Shown here: positions 8,378 through 16,552 of the stretch, piece after piece | Layout of the letters: each line of letters opens with the position of its first letter | How positions within the stretch are numbered: position 1 is the first letter of the stretch | DNA from: an uncultured Schlesneria sp. | Lineage (GTDB): Bacteria > Planctomycetota > Planctomycetia > Planctomycetales > Planctomycetaceae | Reading direction: 5' to 3' | Assembly: GCA_903871875.1 (NCBI GenBank) | Contig: CAIQIR010000058.1 | Coordinates: forward strand, 124,001-188,000 | DNA: 64,000 bases | Notes under the pieces: model-generated | What the model saw: only the letters and a program-made list of their open reading frames with translations | Told to the model about the DNA's origin: nothing | Database searches by the model: none | Translations under genes and position numbers: made by a program

Positions 8378-9433
8378 ATGACGGGAACTATGACTGCCGT
8401 CGGATGGGGAACCGCTCGAACTTTCGAGTCCGCGGCAGTCGTGCCCGAGGTGTCGCTCGAGACCGTCCCCTGCCCGAACTGCAATTCCCACGAATTCGAT
8501 CCGATTCTGGAAGGTCAAGATTCTCTGACAGGGATCGGTGGAACATTCCATCTGGTTCGTTGCGTCGAATGTCAGTTGATGCTCACGAATCCCCGCCCGA
8601 CACCGGAATCGCTGGGCTTGTTCTATCCAGAAGACTACCCGAACTATCAATCGGGTATTGGTTCGTCAGGTCAGCGCTGGCAGTGGCTAGAGCATCTCGT
8701 ATTGCGCAGCCGCTTTGGTTATCTGCCACAGCCGGTGGGTCTGTTTGGAAAAATGCTGGCGCAATTGGGCATGTGGAAATTTCACGCTCGTCACCAACGA
8801 CGCGAATGGATCCCTTTTCGCGCACCTGGCCGCCTGCTGGATGTCGGCTGCGGAGCTGGGGCGTTTTTGGAACGCATGCGAGCCTTTGGTTGGGCTGTCA
8901 CTGGCCTGGAATTCGCCGCCGACGTTGCTCGTCGTGTCGAGCAACGAACCGGCATCTCCGTTCACACGGGGACGTTGCCTCATCCGGACCTGGAACCCGA
9001 ATCGTTTGATGCGGTGACGATGTGGCAAGTCTTGGAACATGTCCAAAATCCCCGTCAAACGGTTGAAGCTGCGACAAAGCTGCTCAGGCCCGGCGGATTA
9101 CTTGTTATCGAAGTGCCAAATATCGAAAGTCGGTCGTTCGCCGAATTCGGTGAACATTGGCGTGGTCTGGAACTGCCACGACACTTCCAACATTTCAGCC
9201 CTAAAACACTGAGTGCCACCCTTCCCGAAGATCAGTTGCGGATCATCGAAATTCAGCAGATCGGGATGCGGACTTTGATCAAGCAATCTGCACAGCGAGC
9301 GGCTGACGCTGGACGCAGTCAGTACCGCGCGTGGTTGGCCCGTGGTAAGTCGTTCTGGGTCGAACAGGCGCTGCAATCGGAAATTGCCAATCAGGCCGAT
9401 GTGATCCGGATTTTCGCGGAGCGACGTTCATGA
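8378..9433 (+). CDS. SAM-dependent methyltransferase with N-terminal zinc ribbon
   Basis: 351 residues. The N-terminus carries two Cys pairs (CPNC 32-35 and CVEC 62-65) that form a zinc ribbon. Next comes a class I methyltransferase domain with motif I DVGCGAGAF (155-163) and WQVLEHVQNP (216-225). This layout is typical of methyltransferases in surface-polysaccharide clusters that modify sugars or nucleotide sugars. The start at 8378 has an AAAAAGG upstream and gives a protein beginning just before the zinc ribbon. The stop overlaps the next start (ATGA), so it is translationally coupled to the GT2 gene. The exact substrate is unknown. Confidence 0.85.
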   Translation: MTGTMTAVGWGTARTFESAAVVPEVSLETVPCPNCNSHEFDPILEGQDSLTGIGGTFHLVRCVECQLMLTNPRPTPESLGLFYPEDYPNYQSGIGSSGQRWQWLEHLVLRSRFGYLPQPVGLFGKMLAQLGMWKFHARHQRREWIPFRAPGRLLDVGCGAGAFLERMRAFGWAVTGLEFAADVARRVEQRTGISVHTGTLPHPDLEPESFDAVTMWQVLEHVQNPRQTVEAATKLLRPGGLLVIEVPNIESRSFAEFGEHWRGLELPRHFQHFSPKTLSATLPEDQLRIIEIQQIGMRTLIKQSAQRAADAGRSQYRAWLARGKSFWVEQALQSEIANQADVIRIFAERRS

Positions 9434-10521
9434 CGAATTCCACACCGCTTTCCGATCCTACGATTGTGCTGCGCCAGGCAGCGCAGCAACGAGGTGGGGT
9501 GGGGATCGTGATCGTTAATTGGAACAGTGGTCAATTCCTGCGGCAGTGTTTGGAATCGCTCGGGCACTGCGAGGGTCTAACGCGAGTCACACAGGTTATC
9601 GTCGTCGACAACGATTCGCACGATGATTCGTGTTGTCATTTGCCGTCGCTCGGTATTCCGTTTCAGTTGATCCAGAATCAAACTAATTTGGGGTTCGCCG
9701 CCGCTTGCAATCAGGGAGCCGCGGTTTGTCAGTCCGAGTACTTGCTCTTTCTGAATCCTGATTCGCGATTGCATGCCAACTCGCTACGTATCCCGCTCGA
9801 ATACCTTGATGATGCGCGAAATGCGGGTGTGGGCATTTGTGGGATTCAGTTGATCGATGACCGCGGTCGTGTCGGTCGGACATGTTCACGTCTTCCAACA
9901 TGCACCAGTCTGGTTGCGATGGCAATGCGAATGCATAGCCTGCTGCCGCGGGTGTTCCCTCCTCATTTTATGAAGGAGTGGGATCACGGCGAGACCCGCG
10001 AAGTCGAAGAAGTCATCGGGGCCTTTTTTTTTGTTCGTCGTGACTTGTTTTTGCGACTGGAAGGTTTCGACGAACGTTTCTTCGTTTACTACGAAGAAGT
10101 GGATTTTTGCCAACGAGCACGCCAGCTTGGATCTCGAACAATGTTTCTCGCGACGGCCCAGGCGGATCATGCCGGCGGCGGTTGTTCAAACCAGATTCGT
10201 GGTCGATCGCTTTTCTACTCGTTACGCAGCCGTGTGCTTTACGCTCGGAAACATTTCCTTCCCGGTCAGGCCTTGGCCGTCGGGATCGCGACCTTTTTAG
10301 GTGAACCGCTGATTCGCATCGTCACGATGATCGTCGGGTTGAGGATGAAGAATCTTCCACCCCTCTGTTATGGGTTTTCGCTGCTGTGGCGTGACCATTT
10401 CCTCGCGCCGATCTCGCCGGGAAATTCGATCGGTTCGACGCCAAAGAGCGGTTCGGACAACGAGGGAAATGCACAAGTCTTGACGTCTGAGCAGCATACA
10501 CGCACTCGGTCCGCCGCCTAG
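9430..10521 (+). CDS. Family 2 glycosyltransferase (rhamnosyltransferase-like)
   Basis: A 363-residue GT-A fold enzyme of the WbbL-like GT2 group, which transfers sugars from nucleotide donors to lipid-linked glycans at the cytoplasmic face. Seen: VIVNWNSG (28-34), VVDNDS (58-63), NLGFAAACNQG (86-96), FLNPDS (107-112, the region of the metal-binding DxD), and the acceptor-site segment FDERFFVYYEEVDFC. A hydrophobic stretch near the C-terminus (LAVGIATFLGEPLIRIVTMIVG) may attach to the membrane. It is coupled to the methyltransferase gene by a 4-bp overlap. A run of nine T at 10024-10032 lies inside the gene but does not break the frame. Confidence 0.88.
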   Translation: MTNSTPLSDPTIVLRQAAQQRGGVGIVIVNWNSGQFLRQCLESLGHCEGLTRVTQVIVVDNDSHDDSCCHLPSLGIPFQLIQNQTNLGFAAACNQGAAVCQSEYLLFLNPDSRLHANSLRIPLEYLDDARNAGVGICGIQLIDDRGRVGRTCSRLPTCTSLVAMAMRMHSLLPRVFPPHFMKEWDHGETREVEEVIGAFFFVRRDLFLRLEGFDERFFVYYEEVDFCQRARQLGSRTMFLATAQADHAGGGCSNQIRGRSLFYSLRSRVLYARKHFLPGQALAVGIATFLGEPLIRIVTMIVGLRMKNLPPLCYGFSLLWRDHFLAPISPGNSIGSTPKSGSDNEGNAQVLTSEQHTRTRSAA

Positions 10522-10537
10522 CCGCTTCAACAAGAGA

Positions 10538-10720
10538 TGACCGGTGTCAGAAAGTCCGGTCAAGCAAAAGAACAGAAGAAATGAACACGCCAATCATGCC
10601 AATGACGACAAAAGCCATCGAAACGAGGCCGGTCGGGCTTTCTGGATCGACGATTCTTTGTGTCGATTCGCGCAATGTGCAGGTTCTCTCTTTGCATTTC
10701 TCTCGATGAGATGCGAGAGA
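10538..10720 (+). promoter_or_regulatory. Leader with three inverted repeats before the GT4 gene
   Basis: The 218-base gap between the GT2 and GT4 genes holds three perfect inverted repeats: TGACCGG/CCGGTCA (10538-10544, 10556-10562), ATCGAC/GTCGAT (10646-10651, 10662-10667) and TCTCTCG/CGAGAGA (10699-10705, 10714-10720). None has a following T-run, so they are not clear terminators. The last ends 19 bases before the GTG start and borders the GGGGGG ribosome-binding site. A structured leader is possible. Confidence 0.35.
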
Positions 10721-10739
10721 CCTTGATGGGGGGTGTTCG

Positions 10740-11774
10740 GTGGCCGGATTGAAATTGTTGTTTTTGTCGACAAAGCCGAATCGACCGAGTCATCGGTTTC
10801 GCGTCGAGCAAATGCTTCCCGATCTTGAACGGCGAGGACACGACTGTTCCGTCGGTTTCTTCCCGAAAAGTCCGATGGCGCGTTTTTGGTTTTATCGGCA
10901 ATTGCCGCAGTTCGACGCCGTTTTCATCCAGCAGAAAACTCTCGATCCGATTGAATTGCGGATAGTGCGAAGTCTGTCCTCGCGTCTGATCTTCGACATG
11001 GATGACGCCATCATGTTTGATGGGCACGGACAGTTCTGCCGACGACGTTCGCGGCGGTTTGCGGCCATGATTCGCGCGGCGGATTTGGTCATCTGTGGCA
11101 ACCAGTTCTTGTCGGACCGCACCGTCGAATGCGCCGCGAACCTGTGTTTAAGCAGCCCGATCACGATTCTCCCGACAGCCATCGACACCTGTCGATTTCG
11201 TCCCGGTTTGTCGTCGAAGAAAAAGTCCGATGTGGTGACGATCGGCTGGACTGGTAGTCGCAGTACGAACCCCTATCTGAATTCGATCTTTCCAATTCTG
11301 GCCGCCGTCCGTGGCCCGGCCGAATTGAAGGTGATGTCAGACACCACGGAAGGTCTCGATTTTTCGCAACTTGGTCCCATGCCGTACCGCTTTGTGAAAT
11401 GGTCGGCCGAGTCAGAAGTAGCCGAGACAGCCGAGTTCGATATCGGCCTAATGCCGCTTCCTGACGACAACGGCACCCGCGGTAAATGCGGCTGCAAGGC
11501 GCTTCAATACATGGCCCTGGGGATTCCTGCGGTCTGCAGCCCGGTGGGAGTTAATTGCGATATCATTCAACACGGATGCAATGGCTTTCTTCCCGAAACG
11601 CCACAGGACTGGACGAATACGCTGGACAAACTGGTGGCGGATGCCCGCCTGAGACAACAGACGGGCATGGCAGGCCGCTCCACTGCCGATTCCGAGTATT
11701 CGTTGCGCGAGGTTGTTTCGCGGTTGGCAGAATTGCTTGAGCAGGTCGCTCAACCACGGAGATATTCGGCCTGA
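10740..11774 (+). CDS. GT4-type glycosyltransferase (GT-B fold)
   Basis: 344 residues. The N-terminal half opens with KLLFLSTKPNRPSHRFRVEQ, as in GT4 enzymes that bind acceptor here, and the C-terminal half shows VTIGWTGSRSTNPYL, then FDIGLMPLPDDNGTRGKCGCKALQYMALGIPAVCSPVG, the nucleotide-sugar site with its conserved glutamate replaced by the CGCKALQYMA form common in this subgroup. The start is GTG with a GGGGGG stretch about seven bases before it. It lies between GT2 and GT39-like genes in the glycan cluster. Donor and acceptor are unknown. Confidence 0.8.
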   Translation: MAGLKLLFLSTKPNRPSHRFRVEQMLPDLERRGHDCSVGFFPKSPMARFWFYRQLPQFDAVFIQQKTLDPIELRIVRSLSSRLIFDMDDAIMFDGHGQFCRRRSRRFAAMIRAADLVICGNQFLSDRTVECAANLCLSSPITILPTAIDTCRFRPGLSSKKKSDVVTIGWTGSRSTNPYLNSIFPILAAVRGPAELKVMSDTTEGLDFSQLGPMPYRFVKWSAESEVAETAEFDIGLMPLPDDNGTRGKCGCKALQYMALGIPAVCSPVGVNCDIIQHGCNGFLPETPQDWTNTLDKLVADARLRQQTGMAGRSTADSEYSLREVVSRLAELLEQVAQPRRYSA

Positions 11775-11825
11775 TAGCGACATGCCTCACTTTGGATTTG
11801 TTCCACTCACGGATGAAATGATTTG

Positions 11826-13322
11826 ATGGCCGATGAACTGAATTCGCTAACGTCCACCGGCGTTCTGACCCCGCAATCGACGCAGATTGCCGGGAACGTC
11901 GGGGAACGGCCTTGGTACGATCGTCCACTTCTGATGTTGTTGGTCTTGGCGGTTCCCATGCTGATCCAGATCACCCCCTGGTGGCAGCCTGCAGACGACG
12001 CGATTGGCTATCTTTCGCTCGCTCGAACGATCGCGGATGGTAGCCCGCTGCGGATGTTGGGATCCCCCGTGCTGCATTACGCGATTGGATATCCGCTGCT
12101 GATTGTGCCGACATTCTATTTCAGTCAATTGCCGCTGCTGCAGATCTTGGGGCTGAACTTTGCCTTTGCCATGTTGACGGCTTACGGGGTCTATTTGTGG
12201 GCGAGAAGGTATGTCGCGGGCACCGCCTTCTTTATCGCCGGATTGACTTTGTGGAATGCCAGCTATTGGGATCTCTATCGCCAGCCTCTTTCGGAAACCG
12301 CTTTTCTAGCGGCATTGATTTGGAGTGGATTGGCCTGCCGTCGGTTGCTGGAGGCCAAAGGCACTCGTCAGATCATTCTCCTCACGATTGTCGCCGCCTT
12401 ATCGCTGATCGTGGTCTCTACCATTCGGCAGGTTGGCATTTTTCTGGCCGCAGGATATGGAGTTGCCGCCATTGTCGCGGTGCTGCGTCGCGAATCATCC
12501 TGGACCAAAGCGATTTGGACCACCCTTGGGGTTGGAATGCCCGCGTCGGCTCTGCTCGTTGTTTTGCTGTTGATCTATCGCTCGATGGCCCAAGGTCATT
12601 CAGACGCCCATACGTATGTTGATTTGATCATCGACCCGAACATGACGTTCGCACAGCAATTAATTGAATCGGTCCGATTGCGGATGGCCGAGATCGGTCG
12701 TCAATTGCTGCCGGGCCTTTTTAAGGCCTACGGTCATCAAGGTGAGTGGTTAAATATTAATACCATTATCTATGCGGTCGTCACGGTCGCAATCATGTAC
12801 GCCTGGTGGAAGTTAGTCATTGCCGATAACGATGTAATGGTGTTGACTTTTCCGTTTTACGTTGCCGTCTATTTACTGTGGCCGTTCGACCAGGGAACAC
12901 GGTTCATGGCCCCGATGCTGCCCGTGCTCTGGCTGTGTGCTTGGAGGCTGGTTGCCAATCGGGCAACTACTCTCAATCGCTTATTTGCGGGATTGCTCGT
13001 GGCGCATCTGGCACAATGCTTGTTGTATTTTGGTGTTTACTTGGCGGCGGCACAAAAGAATACTGCCGATTTGAATGCCTTGATCGAACTTAAGCCGTCG
13101 TTCAACGACAATCGCTTCGTCGTTTGCGGGGTGGGAATTTCGCGGCAAACAGAAATGTTCGTCAACTTGCTTCTGGACCGACGAATTCCGATCGTGAAGG
13201 CCGGAGAGGTTCCGGAACAACAGGCGAAATGGGCCATTACAGAAGGTGCTGACGCAACGGTGCCGGGATTTGATGTCGAACATCACGTCGGAAGGATCAC
13301 TCTGTTTGTCAGACGCGATTGA
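11826..13322 (+). CDS. GT39-like polytopic membrane glycosyltransferase (putative), second copy
   Basis: A 498-residue membrane protein with about ten hydrophobic segments. The first loop has the acidic pattern WWQPADDAIGYLSLARTI and then VLHYAIGYPLLIVP, which places it in the GT-C/dolichyl-phosphate-mannose-transferase superfamily with the protein at 6439. The ATG at 11826 is preferred to the TTG directly before it. The short C-terminal tail is soluble. It probably transfers a lipid-linked sugar outside the cytoplasmic membrane, by family inference. Confidence 0.7.
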   Translation: MADELNSLTSTGVLTPQSTQIAGNVGERPWYDRPLLMLLVLAVPMLIQITPWWQPADDAIGYLSLARTIADGSPLRMLGSPVLHYAIGYPLLIVPTFYFSQLPLLQILGLNFAFAMLTAYGVYLWARRYVAGTAFFIAGLTLWNASYWDLYRQPLSETAFLAALIWSGLACRRLLEAKGTRQIILLTIVAALSLIVVSTIRQVGIFLAAGYGVAAIVAVLRRESSWTKAIWTTLGVGMPASALLVVLLLIYRSMAQGHSDAHTYVDLIIDPNMTFAQQLIESVRLRMAEIGRQLLPGLFKAYGHQGEWLNINTIIYAVVTVAIMYAWWKLVIADNDVMVLTFPFYVAVYLLWPFDQGTRFMAPMLPVLWLCAWRLVANRATTLNRLFAGLLVAHLAQCLLYFGVYLAAAQKNTADLNALIELKPSFNDNRFVVCGVGISRQTEMFVNLLLDRRIPIVKAGEVPEQQAKWAITEGADATVPGFDVEHHVGRITLFVRRD

Positions 13323-13378
13323 CTGGCCGTTCCCTCATTGGGGATGAGCATTCGGCCTGAAAATGGAATTCAACAACC

Positions 13379-14203
13379 ATGAAACCACTCGTCTCGATTA
13401 TCGTGCCTCACTATCAGACCGCTGCACTGGCCTCCCTGTGTCTGCGTAGTATTCGTCGTTTTACGTCTGGCGTCGCGTATGAAGTCATCGTGGTTGACAA
13501 TGCGTCGAAGGACGGAGCTTCTTTGGAATATCTCCGTCAAGTCGACTGGATCCGGCTGATCGAACGAACCGGAGAAATTCCGACCGGCAGCGAGGCGCAT
13601 CGCACGGCAGTCGAGATGGGATTCGAATCAGCCCGGGCGCCCTACATTTTGACGATTCACACTGACACCATTCCCGTACGGCACGATTGGTTACAGTTTC
13701 ATCTTGATCCGATGCTGTCGGACGAACGGTTGGCGGCGATCGGGACAGATAAACTCGTGCTGCGATCACCGATTCAGAATTGGCTTCGGTTGGTCGAAGA
13801 CACGGCGATGTGGTGGAAGCGATTCCGTTCCGTCCGTACAATTAATAAGAAGCCCTATATTCGCAGCCACTGCGCACTTTATCGTCGCAGTGTCCTGGAC
13901 AAACATCAGATTCGATATAACGACGATCCCTCGCTGACAGCCGGGCAAGGCGTTCACCGCGATCTGGAGCGTCTAGGTTACGAATGTCGGCTACTCGATC
14001 CACGTGACGTGATTCAACGAGTCGTCCATTTGAATCATGCGACGGAACTGCTGTTGCCCGAGCTACAGGCGCAGTGCAAAAAGATGCATTTGTGGCGAGG
14101 CCAGCATCGAATCGCTCAATTCTTCCAGCGACCTGAAACGAAAGAGATTTTAGCGGATTCGACGCTGGACCGTGAGATGTTGTCTGATCGTCGCGTGGCG
14201 TGA
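13379..14203 (+). CDS. Family 2 glycosyltransferase
   Basis: 274 residues, GT-A fold. Seen: LVSIIVPHYQT (4-14), VIVVDNASKDGAS (38-50), and THTDTIPVRHDW, where the usual DxD metal site is represented by HTDT. It is the last gene of the glycan cluster and ends two bases before the stop of a convergent gene, so transcription units meet here. The acceptor is unknown. The C-terminal third is rich in basic residues and His (LNHATELL...HLWRGQHR). Confidence 0.83.
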   Translation: MKPLVSIIVPHYQTAALASLCLRSIRRFTSGVAYEVIVVDNASKDGASLEYLRQVDWIRLIERTGEIPTGSEAHRTAVEMGFESARAPYILTIHTDTIPVRHDWLQFHLDPMLSDERLAAIGTDKLVLRSPIQNWLRLVEDTAMWWKRFRSVRTINKKPYIRSHCALYRRSVLDKHQIRYNDDPSLTAGQGVHRDLERLGYECRLLDPRDVIQRVVHLNHATELLLPELQAQCKKMHLWRGQHRIAQFFQRPETKEILADSTLDREMLSDRRVA

Positions 14204-14205
14204 TC

Positions 14206-14967
14206 CTATTTGCGATCAGGTGTCGTGTTTGTCTTTTTTGCTGAGGGCACTGTCTGTGGCGAGTTCTGCAACGTCGCGTCAGGCGCCGGTGGCTGTGTTG
14301 CTGGAGTGTTTACGGGTACAGCGCCCGTCGCCGATAAATTGGGGCTCGCGATCATTCCGGCGTCCTCCAGGAAATAGCCCAACGACATTTTTACGGCTGC
14401 CAATTCACGTTCGAGGCTACGTTTGCTGCCGTGTGAATTCGGGTGCAGTCGTTTCCGCTCCAGTTGTGAGGGAATAGCGTCAGTAACGACGACTTGTGGA
14501 CCACCCACTCGCACTCCGATGAACGGAATTTCGACGTCAACGCCCGGTCTTTCGACGACACGTTGGGTTGGTGCGGGATTCGACGCGACCAATGAGCGGT
14601 CTCCCGATCCCCATTTCGAAGCGGTCGAATCCACCTGCGCGAACAGCGCTTGGATCTCGGTCAGTTGCTGTTGAAGGGCCTCAGTTTCCATGGGGCCATT
14701 CCGCAGGGCTTCTCGCATTTGTCCCGCCTGTGACCAGATCTCCTTGGCCGCTCGATAGGTCTCGGCATAGTTTGGCTGTTGCTGGTGATATCGACTAAGT
14801 TCCCAACAGAGTGAATTCGAGGTTTGAACCAATTGAGCGGCTCGTTCGTCAATTTGGACCGGATCGTCGAGAACGTCGACGGCCAAGGCGGGGACAACCC
14901 AGATCAGTGCCGTGAAAAGGCCTACGACCGCTGTCGTTGCCATCGTGTCCTGTCGTTGTGATTGCAT
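14206..14967 (-). CDS. Secreted protein of unknown function, 253 aa
   Basis: The ATG at 14967 is chosen because AAGAAAAGGA precedes it and a signal peptide follows directly (ATTAVVGLFTALIWVVPALA, cleavage near ALA-VDV). An upstream in-frame ATG at 15129 would force translation through a terminator hairpin and bury the signal peptide, so it is rejected. The mature part has a helical segment (about 25-125) and a Pro/Thr/Ala-rich C-terminal tail. No family is recognised. Its leader contains the structure described at 14995-15046. Confidence 0.7.
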   Translation of the reverse strand: MQSQRQDTMATTAVVGLFTALIWVVPALAVDVLDDPVQIDERAAQLVQTSNSLCWELSRYHQQQPNYAETYRAAKEIWSQAGQMREALRNGPMETEALQQQLTEIQALFAQVDSTASKWGSGDRSLVASNPAPTQRVVERPGVDVEIPFIGVRVGGPQVVVTDAIPSQLERKRLHPNSHGSKRSLERELAAVKMSLGYFLEDAGMIASPNLSATGAVPVNTPATQPPAPDATLQNSPQTVPSAKKTNTTPDRK

Positions 14968-14994
14968 GTGACGGTTCCTTTTCTTCTTTGGGCC

Positions 14995-15046
14995 AAAAAA
15001 AAGCCGACGCGGCAAACGATCCACAGATCGTTCATCGCGTCGGCTT
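14995..15046 (-). terminator. Strong intrinsic terminator/attenuator-like hairpin in a leader
   Basis: On the minus strand an outer stem (AAGCCGACGCG, paired between 15001-15011 and 15036-15046) encloses an inner stem (AACGATC/GATCGTT, 15015-15021 and 15026-15032) with a four-base loop, and is followed by eight T (15002-14995). This is a textbook intrinsic terminator. It ends only 27 bases before the start codon of the secreted protein at 14967, too little room for a promoter, so it may control that gene by attenuation. It may instead end the dehydrogenase transcript from upstream. Confidence 0.75.
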
Positions 15047-15147
15047 ACCGAATACCGTGCCCGCCAGCGGTTGCCAGCCTGCACCGTATCTTGTCTTCCA
15101 ACAATGTCGAACAGACCGCGAAATAGCAAAATTCCGCAGTCACTACG

Positions 15148-15175
15148 AGTTTAGCTCTCCCAAGGAAGAAGACAA
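15148..15175 (-). promoter_or_regulatory. Candidate promoter for the secreted protein with attenuator leader
   Basis: On the minus strand TTGTCT (15175-15170) and TAAACT (15153-15148) are 16 bases apart. A start near 15141 would give a leader of about 170 bases containing the terminator-like hairpin. Found by eye; two mismatches in each box. Confidence 0.3.
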
Positions 15176-15266
15176 GAAATTTCTGTGGAATAAAACCACA
15201 TCTCGTCGCTGCTACCGGAAATGCCGGCCATTGACGATCACCCGACGCGACCGTCTGACCGCCTGA

Positions 15267-16262
15267 TCACCATTTCCAATTGGCGCGTAGTGAATCGTTG
15301 ACCACAGCTCCGACTGGCCATTCCCCTTGATACAGTTTCACAATGCATTCGGCGGCTTCGATTGCCATGTTGTCTTGTGAAAGCTTGTCGCCACCGCCCA
15401 GGTGCGGACTGACAATGACGTTCTTTAAGGCAAATAACGGGTTGTCTGGTGTGGCCGGTTCGGTCTCGAAAACGTCGAGACCCGCTCCACCCAATTGATC
15501 TTGTTGCAGCGCGACGAGCAGGTCGGCCTCCACGACCAGACGGCCGCGTGCCGTGTTGATCAACACACTACCCTTTTTCATTTTGGAAAAAACGTCACGA
15601 TTGAACATCCGGTCCGTTTCGGCATTGTGCGGGCAATGCAGACTCAGGTAGTCGCTACGAGCCAGCAGTGTGTTGAAGTCGACCAGTTCGATTCCATGTT
15701 GTTTGGCGAAAGCCAGATCGGGATAGGAATCAGTGGCGATGACGTTCATCCCCATGGCCCGCCCGCGAATCGCTGTACTGCGCCCGGTACGGCCTAGCCC
15801 CAGCAGCCCCAGCGTCGTGCCACGAATCGGCGCAGTCAGCCCGATCGACCACTGACCTGCGCGGGTGCGGGCGTCATTGACGACCACTCCCTTGGCGAAT
15901 GCGAAGATCAAAGCGAATGCCTGTTCGGCGACACCCTCGTGGTTGGCCGTCGGAGTAATCGTGACGGCGACATTTCGGCTCGTCGCGGCAGGAACGTCGA
16001 CTCGGTCGTACCCGACGCCCGCGCGAGCGATCACTCGCAAATTCGGCAGGCTGGCCAGTATTTCTGGATTGAAGTACTCACCCCCGGCGATCACGGCCGA
16101 AGCCGAGCTGAGCACCCGGATCGTTTCGGCGGCACCACACAGCCCACGAGTAAAAGTTCGATCTTCTGGATAGGCGATTGTCAGTCCGGCTTTTTCAAGC
16201 GATGTCACCCAGGGGCCGCGGACGTTGATCAACGATTCGGGGGTGATGAATACGACGGGCAT
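15267..16262 (-). CDS. D-2-hydroxyacid dehydrogenase (phosphoglycerate-dehydrogenase-like)
   Basis: 331 residues. NAD-dependent oxidoreductase of the D-isomer-specific family. The nucleotide site is GLLGLGRTGRS (152-162); catalytic Arg239 (INTARGRL), Glu268 (FETEP) and His287 (SPHLGG) are all present. It lacks the C-terminal ACT regulatory domain of many SerA proteins, so it may act on another 2-hydroxy acid (for example a sugar acid or hydroxypyruvate); substrate not predictable. The ATG at 16262 is used because GAACGGA precedes it and the fold begins at once; the longer frame from 16364 has no support. The gene stands alone on the minus strand. Confidence 0.9.
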   Translation of the reverse strand: MPVVFITPESLINVRGPWVTSLEKAGLTIAYPEDRTFTRGLCGAAETIRVLSSASAVIAGGEYFNPEILASLPNLRVIARAGVGYDRVDVPAATSRNVAVTITPTANHEGVAEQAFALIFAFAKGVVVNDARTRAGQWSIGLTAPIRGTTLGLLGLGRTGRSTAIRGRAMGMNVIATDSYPDLAFAKQHGIELVDFNTLLARSDYLSLHCPHNAETDRMFNRDVFSKMKKGSVLINTARGRLVVEADLLVALQQDQLGGAGLDVFETEPATPDNPLFALKNVIVSPHLGGGDKLSQDNMAIEAAECIVKLYQGEWPVGAVVNDSLRANWKW

Positions 16263-16552
16263 CGTGTTCCGTTCTCTGAATGCAATGGGTTTATTGAGCG
16301 TGAGCGGCCATGGGGCAAGCCGAAAGATTAACGAAGAATGTCTGGATCGGCGAGACAGACGCAAAAAACCGAGAGGTTATCGCGGGGTGTTGACGAAGAG
16401 CCCGCAGATGACATCGGCCTAACAGGGCGCCCACGAAATGAGGCACTGTTTACTGACGGTCACGTGTCGTCAACTCCACCGATTTCTTTGGAAAGTCGCG
16501 GTAGGGTGCGCGTGAACGAGAGAGTTCCAAATGTGCGGCGTTTTCTTTTCAG

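Noticed and set aside
10024-10032. Run of nine T in the GT2 gene, considered as a frameshift site
   Set aside because: The frame continues through it with conserved residues on both sides; no change of frame is needed.
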